Below, one piece after another: positions 1 through 9,261 of a DNA stretch of 64,000 nucleotides. Origin of the DNA: Stomoxys calcitrans (Eukaryota > Arthropoda > Insecta > Diptera > Muscidae); the NCBI RefSeq assembly GCF_963082655.1, contig NC_081553.1, positions 65,148,892 through 65,212,891 of the forward strand. The letters run 5' to 3'. A program made the position numbers and the translations under genes. The notes below the pieces were generated by a model. It did no database searches. It saw only the letters and a list, made by a program, of their open reading frames with translations, and had not been told where the DNA came from. Within the stretch, counting starts at the first letter, position 1; the number at the start of each line of letters is the position of its first letter.

Positions 1-892
1 CATCACTTTAGTGAGAAGCCAGTAAGACCGCTTGTACCAGGCCTCATTGAAATAGGTGGCATTCACTTGAACGAAGAACCCAAGCCACTGCCGAAGGTAA
101 GGCGATTCAAAACAACTACCCCTGTACGATTTTAATTCTCTCCTTCTTCAAAATTTCCAGGACATTGAAGACTTTGTTACTTCAGCCAAACATGGAGTCA
201 TCTTTTTCAGTTTGGGTACCAATGTTAAAACCACTCATTTACAACCTCAAACTTTGGAGAAAATCTACAATGTCCTCTCAAAGTTACCCCAAAAGGTGCT
301 CTGGAAATGTGATGATGAGTCCAAGGTTCCTGGCAACTCATCAAATATACTCTTCCGCAAATGGATGCCGCAAGCCGATATTTTAGGTCATCCAAATGTC
401 AAGTTGTTCTTTGGCCATGGTGGTAAAGGTGGCATAACTGAGGCCAAGTTCTATGGAGTGCCCATGGTGGGGCTGCCAATATTTGGTGATCAACCCATGA
501 ATATGGAGGAAGTTGTGCAAAAAGCTTATGGTTTGTCCTTAAATCACGATAGAACCCTAAGCGAGGAGCTCATTCTCAATGCAGTAAAGGAGGTCTTGGA
601 GAATAACACCTATACGAATAATGTTAAGAAATTCTCGAATCTCTATCGTGATCGTCCTTTGAAGATTAAGGATAATGCCGTATATTGGTTGGAATATTTG
701 ATACGCTACAAGGGAGCCCCCCATTTGCAGAGTCCCCTTAAGACCATGTCCTTTGTGGAGGCTAATAATTTGGATGTCTTCGCTTGCCTGTTTGTGGGCT
801 TGTATTTAGTTTTTCAAATAATGAAATTTTCTGCCAAATTAGTATTTAGATTAGTATGTGGGACAAGTAGACAAAAAACCAAAAAAGATTAG
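1..892 (+). CDS. UDP-glycosyltransferase, C-terminal part (two exons)
   Basis: Seen: exon 1-96 (open at the window edge, frame 1), a 64-nt GT-AG intron at 97-160 and exon 161-892 ending in TAG. The upstream exon reads FSEKPVRPLVPGLIEIGG, typical of insect UGTs just before the donor-sugar domain. The second exon holds the UGT signature WMPQADILGHPNVKLFFGHG followed by the GVPMVGLPIFGDQPMN block that binds UDP-sugar. A hydrophobic segment (about VFACLFVGLYLVF) and a lysine-rich tail ending KTKKD follow; KxKxx is an ER-retrieval signal. Known for the family: type I ER membrane enzymes that conjugate sugars to small lipophilic compounds. Odd point: the motif reads GHGGKGG where THGGxxS is usual. 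The N-terminal acceptor domain lies upstream of the window. Confident for family; substrate unknown. Confidence 0.95.
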
Positions 893-975
893 AGAATATG
901 TGATTGGACAATACATGTGTGTCTTTTTTTTTAATGAAATTTTATAGTTAAGTCATAGTTGATATTTTTGACTCA

Positions 976-981
976 AATAAA
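976..981 (+). terminator. Polyadenylation signal of the UGT gene
   Basis: AATAAA lies 84 nt after the UGT stop codon, in an AT-rich 3' UTR. It is the first canonical signal downstream. Confidence 0.65.
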
Positions 982-984
982 ATG

Positions 985-1254
985 TATTTTTGTTATTTAT
1001 TTTAAATGAAAAACTGCCAACAACAAAATGCCTAGTCACTATCATAACTAGGGTATTGGACATTTATTGGGATAGACTCGTTTTTACTGCGGTGCGATAA
1101 TGAACTTCTGTTGACAACTGTTGTGGTATTTGATGACTTTACGATTTTTAATCGGTTATCTTAGAAGGTCAGTGACGCTGCACACTTGAATAACCAGGCA
1201 AAAAAGTGTGGGCTAGTTTGGATTAACGAAAAACTCGGAAAATAGATTAAACCA
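985..1254. other. Intergenic, no feature recognised
   Basis: AT-rich sequence after the UGT polyadenylation signal. I see no coding pattern, RNA gene or clear repeat before the repeat that begins near 1255. Confidence 0.5.
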
Positions 1255-1875
1255 GTAAGGAAGGACAAAAGTCGGGCTGTGCCGACTGTATAATACCCTA
1301 CACCTACCCTATAGGTACAATGTGGGAGCTATATCCAATTCTGAACTAACTTTGATGGACCTCGGCGGATGTTTTCCGATGGGTTATGGTTGACAACATT
1401 ATTGCAAATTACCCAAATCTGACGTACATATATATGGGAGCTATATCGAAATCTGTACCGATTTCAAACAAACTTCTTAGATTTTGTGGTAATTGTCAAG
1501 GAAAGCGTTGTGCGAAGTTTTGGCAAGATTGCTCAATAAATACGCTTGCTGTGACTCCAGAAGCTAAAATCGGGTGATGTATACGCATTAGAGCTATATC
1601 TACATCTGAATCGATTTCCCGGAAATTCACTAGTACTGTCGAGAGTCAAGAGGCAAACCTTCCTGTCAAATTTCGAGAAAATCGGTTAACCAATTAACAT
1701 TTTATTGCATTATTACAGCAAATCGGATAAACATATATATGTGAGCTATATCCAAATCAGAAGCGATTTTCCCAATTTCAATACTCTATGTCTCTAGGCC
1801 GATAAACATGCCCGTACCAAATTTTGAGACCGCATCGGATGAAAACTACGACCTGTACTTTGTAAACGGCCGATA
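1255..1875 (+). repeat. Mini-me-like interspersed repeat, type D
   Basis: It opens with a small imperfect hairpin (AGTCGGGCTGTGCCGACT) followed by TATAATACCCTACACC. Degenerate internal units contain 'tatgggagctatatc' and 'cgatttcc'. It ends near GACCTGTACTTTGTAAACGG, which matches inverted sequence at 3676-3735. No ORF of substance. The small ORF at 1386-1577 is a chance reading of repeat units. Confidence 0.6.
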
Positions 1876-1889
1876 CGGGATAACTATGA

Positions 1890-3675
1890 GCACCACACAG
1901 GGTGGAACTTTGAGCTCCGACTAGTGTGGTGTCCATCGTTATCACGGGAAGCTTAGCTGAGAGCTACCGTCCACAGGTTGCGGATGGTGGAAAGCTCCGT
2001 TTTTATGTGGAGTAGCTGCAAATGCAGCCGCGGGCAGTCGGCGATTTTCGAGAGGAGAATCTCAGTGAGAAGTCAGGTGGCACTGGCTCTTAATTAAATA
2101 CTGAGTGCCAATGATACTCGAGAAGACAAGGAGAGTTATTGGCGCCTTCAAATAACCAATGGGCAATATCAGCGTCTGTTCCCTGGTTAGGGGCGGCGGG
2201 AGGCGAGCGTCGGATCTTGGAGCAGGCGGCTCGCCGCAACGAGTGATACATGTGCAATCCCACAAAACCCATGGGGTTGAGGCGCTGGGCCAGTAACCCG
2301 CCCCCGGAAAACTATGAGAACTACTATGAGAAACAAAGGAATAGCAAAAACGGGCCCCACCCCCCACTTTGACGACCCACGCAAACGAAAAAAGGACCAT
2401 GATTTGCGGATCTGCACCTGGAATGTCCACACTGTTTATAGAGAAGGTGCAGTATACGCGCTAGCGGATGTATTAGAGAAGTACAAGGCAGATATAAGCG
2501 CCTTACAGGAAGTGCGAAGGACTGGGAATAACGTCACTACAACACCAAAACGGTGACGAACTATACCACAGCTGCCATAACACGAGGCATAAATTTGGCT
2601 ATGGATTTGTGGTTAGTCGGAGAATGAAACACCTTGTCTCCAGCTCTACTCCGTTGGATGAGAGGCTAGCCACAATCCGCATAAAAGCCAATTTCTTCAA
2701 CATCAGCCATATTTGTGCCCATGCCCCGATGGAAGACAAGGACTAACAGACCAAGGATATTTTCTACGAGCGCCTAGAGGGAGAATATGACCGCTGCTCC
2801 GCCCATGATATTAAAATCGTTCGGGGAGATTTTAATGCGAAGATAGGAAGACATTTTTGGTCCAACAATCGGAAAGTTTAGCCTCCACGAGATAACGTCC
2901 AGTAATGGTTTGAGGCCGATAGATTTCGCCGCGGCAAAAAACATGGTAGTTAGTGGCACCAGATTTCAATAGAAAAATATTCACAAAACCACATGGCTGT
3001 TACCCAATCAAAACAAGAGGAACCAAATTGATCATGTTGTGATCGATGGAAGGCATTCATCCACCGTGTTAGATGTTCGATCGATCTGTGGAGCGAATAT
3101 AGATTCGGATCATTACCTTGTTGCAGCAAAGGTTCGCACCCGTTTGAACATGGCCAAGGAAAGCACGATCTGACAATGCACGGAAGCTGGACATTGAAAA
3201 GCTGCAAACACAACAAATGGCAGCGGCAAACTTCACTCGACTGACCCAACTGCTTTATGAAAGCGCTCCTTGGTCCGATGATATAATGGCGCAGTGTCAA
3301 ACTATTGCCCATTCCATGAAAAATGCCGAGAAATCGGTACTTGGGTACCGGAAGCCTCCAGCAAGAAACCCATGGTACGACCAAGAGTGTCGTAATGCTG
3401 CTGAAGCCAAGAATGCGGCATATAGAGCAACTCTGTATTCAGTTGCAACGATCCAGATGAAGGAGAGGTATCGGGAGAAAAGGAGAGAGGAGAAACGTCT
3501 ATTCCGCAGAAAGAAAAAGGAAAGACGTGAGTGTGAGCGAATTGAGATGTACAGGAGTCAGAATGAAGTCTGGAAATTCTACCAAAGAATTAAAAATCAA
3601 ACCGATGGCTTTGGTGCTGGCACATCCTCCTCCAGAGACAAAAAAGGAAATCTGGTCTGGAGAAAGAAGGAGTTC
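1890..3675 (+). mobile_element. RTE-like LINE remnant, 5' part with endonuclease
   Basis: GC-richer than its surroundings. Frame-broken coding sequence of an apurinic-type endonuclease can be followed: LRICTWNVHTVYREGA near 2410 and ALQEVRRTG near 2500, then in other frames GDFNAKIGR-like and DFAAA-like blocks near 2820-2940. A Lys/Arg-rich linker at 3217-3678 contains NPWYDQECRNAAEAKNAAYR. This order is that of RTE-clade ORF2 proteins (the CFDP2-like endonucleases annotated in flies). Several frameshifts and stops make it dead. It breaks at about 3675, where type D repeat begins, before any reverse transcriptase motif. Confidence 0.85.
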
Positions 3676-3735
3676 TGATTCGATTTAGCTTTGTCCGTCT
3701 GTCCATGTTAATTTGTGTACAAAATACTTTCTTTA
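3676..3735 (-). repeat. Type D repeat, 3'-end fragment
   Basis: The minus strand reads TTGTACACAAATTAACATGG followed by ACAGACGGAC and GCTAAATCGAATC. This is the type D end with its short (GACR)n tract. It separates two oppositely oriented RTE pieces. Confidence 0.5.
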
Positions 3736-4672
3736 CTTTAATTGGCTATGACAGAATATTTGTTCCACTTCCCGAACGTAGAATAGCGTTCCAAGCGCCC
3801 TGATCTTTTGCGCTTATTCTTAAATCTATGACACCAAGTTTCGGGATGTCTCCCACCACTTGATCTTTCCATCAGGCTTTTGGTCGTCCCGGTTTGCGTG
3901 TGCCACCGCGGTTGCCTTCAAAAGATTCCTTTGCTGGAGGCTCTTCATCCCCACTGACAACATGATCTAGCCAACGCAACCGTTATATATTGATACATGT
4001 GGCTATGATATCTTGTATAGTGCTACCTTCGTCTGTGGCCTTCGAGGTGGCCTTGTTTCTAAACTGGCAACTTAATCCAAATTAGCATCTCTTTGCCAGC
4101 ATTACTCTTTGTTTTATTTTAATGTAGATATAGTTGCCGATGTAGATATAGTTGCAGACTATCTCAAAGTTGTGGTTCCCAACTTTCTCCATTTTCTTTA
4201 TCTGCTCGGTTGTACAAAGCGTTTTGGGAGTTGAAACCACCCATTTCGTCTTATCTCCATTTACTGCCAGACCTATTTTTACTGACTCTCTTTCGATTCT
4301 TTCAAAGGCTGCAGTTACTACTTCCGGTGACCAACCTATGTTATCGAAGTCGTCGCATTGACGAGTAGCATGTGTTGTCTTGTGAGTAGGGTGTCAAACA
4401 TCGCGCAGACAAGCTGGTGCATACGCCTTATCATCGTGTCGCCTCCGTCTTTAATAGTTCAGCGGGTAACCCGTCGGCTCCTGCTGCCTTGTTGTTCTTC
4501 AGACGGGTCGAGGTATCCTCTTCGCCGCCATTGTCCAACACTGGCTTTTGAGTAAAATGTTCTTTCCATATCCTCAGCACACTATCTGTGTCGGTTACAA
4601 GATTTCCTTCTTTGTCTCTGCAGAAGGACGTGCCTGTACCAAAGCCATCGGTTTGGTGTTTAATTCTTTAGT
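3736..4672 (-). mobile_element. RTE-like LINE remnant, reverse transcriptase part
   Basis: On the minus strand, pieces of an RTE reverse transcriptase can be read. The start near 4670 overlaps in sequence with the end of the plus-strand copy (TDGFG / DKEGNLV). It is followed by a LKNNKAAGADGLPAELLKT-like block near 4460 and a C-terminal RLRWLDHV-type block near 3980, then PGRPKA near 3890. The YADD region is missing, probably deleted. Many stops: pseudogene. It faces the endonuclease copy tail to tail. Confidence 0.75.
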
Positions 4673-4676
4673 AGAA

Positions 4677-5699
4677 TTTTTATACCCACCACCGAAGGAT
4701 GGGGGTATATGCATTTTGTCATTCCGTTTGTAACACATTGAAATATCCATTTCCGACCTAATAAAGTATATACAATATATTCTTCATCAAAATCCAAGAC
4801 AATCTAGCTATGTCCGTCTGTCTGTTGAAATCACGCTACAGTCTTTAAAAATAGAGATATTGAGCTGAAGATTTGCACAGATTCTTTTTTTGTCCTTAAA
4901 AAGATTAAGTTCGAAGATGGTCTATATCGGACTTGTAAAAAATATGTCATTAATGACATATTATTGATGTAGCCCCCATATAGACCGATCCTCGTTAAAA
5001 CAGCGTCACACAACAACACACACATTACGACAATGCTCAAGGGAAACAATTGAGTTGGATACCCTACCGTCGCCAATCAAAGCCAAAGCTCTCTTCTCTG
5101 AACGTGGTTCAGAAGTTCCAAGGATGATTTAGAAGCTCCAGCCCATACATATGAATTATATTCCATCTGCGGCCTAATGTAGGTAGTATAGATATTGAGA
5201 AGGTTAGAGGCAGTGAAGTAATTCTTGCACCGATTAAGAAAGCCGTTATTGGGGCCATTACACCCATTTTCATCATACTATCTAGTTCCACTTGTAAACT
5301 TTTATACATTTCTAATGGAGTTCTTAACTTTTTGTCATGGCTCCCATATAAACCGATCTGCCGATTTGACTTCTTGAGCCCCAATTTTTGATCGATTTGG
5401 CTGAAGCTTTGTACATAGTGTTCTGTTATGACTCTCAACAACTTTTCACAGTACGGTCCAAATCGGTCAAGAACATGATATAGATCCCATGTAATCCGAT
5501 CTACCGGTTTGACTTCTTGAGCTCTTACAAGCTGCGATTTGGCTGAAATTTTGCACATAGTGTTCTGTTATGACTTTCAACATCTGTGCCAAGTTTGGTC
5601 CAAATCGGTCTATAACCAGATATAGCTCCCATATTTAAGCAGATGGTGGTGGGTTCCCAAGATTCGGCCCGGCCGAATTTAGCACGCTTTTACTTGTTT
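4677..5699 (-). repeat. Mini-me-like element, type B tail with type A head
   Basis: The left edge is TTTTTATACCCACCACC, then a core with GTCCGTCTGTCTG. The right edge is the hairpin TTCGGCCCGGCCGAA and CACGCTTTTACTTG, which is the element's opposite end. Internal units near 5340-5640 are type A ('cccatataaaccgatctgcc'). A LINE fragment (about 5000-5285) sits inside. This copy ends a few bases from the polyadenylation signal of the peptide gene at 5799-7780. Confidence 0.75.
5000..5285 (-). mobile_element. CR1-like LINE fragment
   Basis: One minus-strand frame gives YFTASNLLNIYTTYIRPQME, then YNSYVWAGASKSSLELLNHV and QRRALALIGDGRVSNSI. This is the thumb/C-terminal region common to CR1/Jockey-type LINE ORF2. 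Only about 95 residues remain. It is embedded in the mini-me-like element. Confidence 0.75.
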
Positions 5700-5701
5700 G
5701 A

Positions 5702-5707
5702 TTTATT
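5702..5707 (-). terminator. Polyadenylation signal for the peptide gene at 5799-7780
   Basis: AATAAA on the minus strand, about 95 nt after the TAA stop and directly beside the repeat edge at 5699. Confidence 0.5.
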
Positions 5708-5798
5708 TGTATTTCTCTGACTTGTATTTAAATCTGTGGTATAAATATATACATATATATACTCTTCCTGTATTCTATCCCATTTTTGGAGGTAAACA

Positions 5799-7780
5799 TT
5801 ATTTTCTTCGCTGGTCCAATTTGAAGGCTCGCTTCAGTTGAGTCGATGTTTGACCGATTATCTCGCCCACATCAAAGATCTGCTTGCCAGCGGCTTTCTG
5901 CACAAAAAAATAAAGAAGAAAAGACAAACGACTTAATGACATATTTTTTAACAGTTACTGAGGGTAGATTAGAGTGGCAGTCTGTTTTCAAAATAGACAC
6001 CACATTTTTAAAGATCCGCACTTCCTCTTGTGTCTATCCAATTTGGGGGAAAAAGTGTACTCTGCTGCCAAAGGCCTTTTATTGCTGTCATATTATATCC
6101 TGACCGGCCTTCATATATTATTTTTGCCTTTTATTTTGGGTAGGATGGATTGGGCTCTGACACTTCATTTCATTTGACTACAACATATTCTCGGTCGTCC
6201 TACATGAGACTTTGGTGTTATTTTTTTCTGTTAGGAGAGGATCTGTCTCCCCAACTCTAAGACCCAAAAGACAATTTATTTGAGTCCTTTATTGTCGCGA
6301 TCTACATGACCTGCTGAACGGCAGGACCTGTACCCACTTTTGATTTTGAGCAGTACTTTTGGTGCGGTTTTGGGCTTGAGGAGGCGCCCTTAGTACTTGA
6401 CATCATATTCATATTCTACTCCCCCATACCTTTCATTTAAGTCCCATATTGTCCCGATCGGTCCACTTTGATTTTGGGCGGTTTTGGGCTTGGCGCGGCT
6501 GCCTAGATACTTGGATCCAATTTTTACTATCATTTTCATACTCTTCTCATTCATTTCATTTCACTTCATTTGATACCCATATTGCCCAAAGGGCTAAAAG
6601 TGTCCTATTGAGTAGTGTTTTTGGGGGTTGAGGAACCCCCGATACTGAGGGTGAAATTTTTATGGCAAGTTCGTATTCTACTCTTAAATACCTTTCATTT
6701 GATACCCATATTGTCCTAATCGGTAAAGATGTCCGTTTGAATGTGTTTTAGGATGGGGTTATATGACCCCCAGGTTATATGACCCTAACATTTTATACCA
6801 TTGTCGTGTTTTTAAGGCATCATAAGTTGGCATACGAAATTTCGCTTAAATCAGTGCACAGTTGTTGGAAGTCAAAATAGAATACTATGTGCAAAATTTC
6901 AGCCAAATCGGACAATATTTGGGGCTTCCAGGGGCTCAGGAAGTCAAATCGGGAGATCGGTTTATATGGAAGCTATACCAGGCTATGGACAGATTTGGGC
7001 CGTACTAAGCACAGTTGTTGAAAGTCAAAACAAAGCACTATGTGCAAAATTTCAGCCAAATCGGATAAAACCTGCGGCTTCCATGTGCTCAGGAAGTCAA
7101 ATCGGAAGATCGGTTTATGTGGGAGCTATACCAGATTATGGACAGATTTAAACCGTGCTTGGCACAGTTGTTGAAAGTCAAAATAGCACTATGTGCAAAA
7201 TTTTAGCCAAATCGAACAAATATTGCGGCTTCCAGAGGCTCAAGAAATCAAATCGGGAGATCGGTTTATACGAGAGCTATATCAGGTTCTTGACCGATTT
7301 AGACCGTACTTAACACAGTTGTTGAAAGTCTGAACAACTGTTCTGTTATGACTACTATTCTGAATTAGGTACAAAACACTATGAGCAAAATTTCAGCCTA
7401 ATCGGACAAAAATTGAGGCCTACATGGGCTCTGGAAGTCAAATCGGAAGATCGGTTTATATGGGAGCTATATCCAAATCTGAACCGATATGGCCCATTTG
7501 CTATCCGCAATGACCTACATCAATATAAAGTATATGTGCAAAATTTCAAAGGGCTAGCTCTACACGTTCGACCGCTTTCGTGATGTCGACAGACGGACGG
7601 ACGGACATGGCAATTCTACAATAAACTATATTTCAATGAGCGTTGACTCACTTTTGACGCTCATAGTATATTCACCCCTCTTACCATATGTTGGACAATA
7701 TCTTCATGTTTTAATCCATTGCTAGTTTTCACAGCTAAAACACTCAAAACTAAGAATAGGAAAAACAGTTGGAACCTCAT
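5799..7780 (-). CDS. Small secreted basic peptide, 64 aa, two exons
   Basis: Seen: exon 1 at 7780-7685 (ATG in an AAAATG context, 32 codons) begins MRFQLFFLFLVLSVLAVKTS, a clean signal peptide likely cut after SNG. It ends at a phase-0 donor, GTAAGAG. Exon 2 at 5897-5799 follows a strong acceptor (a pyrimidine run, then TTTTTTTGTGCAG). It encodes 32 residues starting KAAGKQIFDVGEIIG and ending FKLDQRRK, then TAA. The predicted mature peptide is about 42 residues, with no cysteine, net positive charge and a helical look. A TATA box and TCAGT initiator are well placed upstream. The 1787-nt intron consists mostly of repeats. Inference: an antimicrobial or salivary-type effector; the stretch KAAGKQIFDVG faintly resembles the cecropin pattern KKIGKKIERVG. 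I do not recognise a named family. Exon pairing is inferred from phase and splice quality. Confidence 0.65.
5940..6790 (+). repeat. Type C tandem-unit repeat in the peptide gene intron
   Basis: Imperfect units of about 130 bp carry the marks 'attctact', 'cctttcatttgatacccatattg' (read in parts) and a G-rich 'ttttgggggttg' stretch. The same units occur at 18110-18600, 22843-24226 and 50466-52390. Non-coding. Confidence 0.7.
6800..7682 (+). repeat. Type A mini-me-like element, 3' part, in the peptide gene intron
   Basis: About five tandem units ('aaatcgggagatcggtttatatgggagctat' in pieces) are followed by the tail GACAGACGGACGGACGGAC and a degenerate end at 7682. The (TA)n and core block has decayed. 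Its end lies directly at the splice donor of exon 1. Confidence 0.7.
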
Positions 7781-7825
7781 TTTAAAAATTTCTTGTACAA
7801 CACTTGCAACGACAATCGATCATTG

Positions 7826-7862
7826 ACTGAATGTTAGCCTGCATGTATATTAGCATTTATAT
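7826..7862 (-). promoter_or_regulatory. Core promoter (TATA + TCAGT initiator) of the peptide gene
   Basis: The minus strand has CATATAAATG at about 7862-7853 and TCAGTC with TCAGT at 7830-7826, so the TATA box lies about 30 bp before the initiator. This is the insect spacing. It implies transcription start near 7828 and a leader of about 48 nt before ATG 7780. Confidence 0.6.
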
Positions 7863-8085
7863 GATATGCGTTTGCCCTTTGAAAGTTATTGTGGCTTGCG
7901 GCTTTATAAATTTTTCTGCAATTTATTTATATGGAGAAAAATAGCATTTGGATACGGAACTAAGATCTTGAAATAGTTAAGATAGCTAATTTTGATATAA
8001 AAACCAATGAATCGATCATAAAGTTAAAACAAAGACACCAGTGCTTAGACCATACTTGGGTGTCGATAAAAATGGTTTTCTGACT

Positions 8086-8151
8086 GGTACCAATTGTACT
8101 GGTACCAATTGTACTGGTACCATTAGTACTGTACCAATTGTAGTGGTACCA
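8086..8151. repeat. 15-bp tandem repeat with GGTACC
   Basis: Four to five copies of GGTACCAATTGTACT, with small changes in the later units. Each unit carries GGTACC and the palindromic CAATTG. No coding meaning is seen. Confidence 0.8.
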
Positions 8152-8159
8152 GTTTTTTG

Positions 8160-9260
8160 CCCGGCATCTCTTTATTGGCATATAAAGGATAATGGATAAT
8201 AATTGCTAAGCTATTTGAGCTATATTGAACCGATTCGAGCCATACTTTGTTTGGATGATGAAGGCCACAATAGAAGTCATTGTGCAAAATTTCAGCTCCT
8301 ATAGGGGCTATAGAAGTAAAATCGGGAGATCCGATATATTTGGGAGCTATATCAGGTTATGGGTCGATTTGAACCATATTTGGCACAGGAAACTATTTGG
8401 AAAATAGTACACAAATTTGGGCTTCTAGGGGCTCAAGAAGTCAAATCGGGAGATCGGCTTATGCTACGAAATATTCAAATCGGTTCATAGACTGATATAG
8501 CTCCCATATAAACCCATATTCCGATTATACTTCATGAGCCTCTAGAGGGCGCTTATTATTCGGCAATTTTTATCCGATTTGGTTGAAATTCTCCTATGAC
8601 CTTCAATATACGTGCCAATTATGGTCTAAATTGGCCTTTAACTTGATATAGCTCCCATATAAACCGTCCAAATATTGTCTGATCTGAACGATATTTGGGT
8701 GGGATTTTGTGAGTTTTAAAGCAGCTCACTTTTTCAAATTTCAACGAAATCGGATAACAAATGCGACTTTTAAAGTCTTTAGACTCTTAAGCTGAAGATC
8801 GCTATATATGACCATATGACCGATGTGGACCATAATCGGGACAAATATTGGGAGTCTTGATACAACTCATTGTTCAAAATTTCAGCGAAATCGGTAAGTA
8901 AATGCGGCTGTTATAGGTTTAAAACCCAAAATCGGCAGACATGTCTAAATTCCAACTATATCCAAATATGTTCCGATCTGGACATTTTTTGGTTTGGATA
9001 TCAATAGGCTGGCTTAATAATGCTTACTATTTGAATTTCAGCGAAATCGGGTATTATATGCGCCTGTTATGGGCTTACGGCTCTAAAAAGGCAGATCGGT
9101 TTATAAGGCAGCTACACCTAAATATGGGCCGATATGGATCATATTTGGCTCGAATCTCGATAGGCTTAATAAAGCTTACCAATTTTGGCGAAATCAGGTA
9201 ATAAATGCGCCAGTTATAGGCTTAAGACTCTAAATCCGCATAGCAGTCTATATGGCAGCT
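8160..9260. repeat. Rearranged type A/B mini-me units
   Basis: A 5'-end-like piece ('gcccggcatctctttat') starts plus-oriented type A units to about 8480. A minus-oriented stretch follows ('tagctcccatataaaccg') to about 8670, then plus-oriented type B-like units to about 9260. The orientation switch shows an internal inversion or a fusion of two copies. Confidence 0.65.
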
Positions 9261-9261
9261 A

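Noticed and set aside
2062..2430. Overlapping minus-strand ORFs of 60-122 codons
   Set aside because: They are antisense to the RTE 5' leader, which is GC-rich and so poor in stop codons.
7604..7682. Exon 2 of the peptide gene directly after the exon 1 donor
   Set aside because: The sequence there is the end of a type A repeat in plus orientation; the convincing acceptor and coding exon are at 5897.
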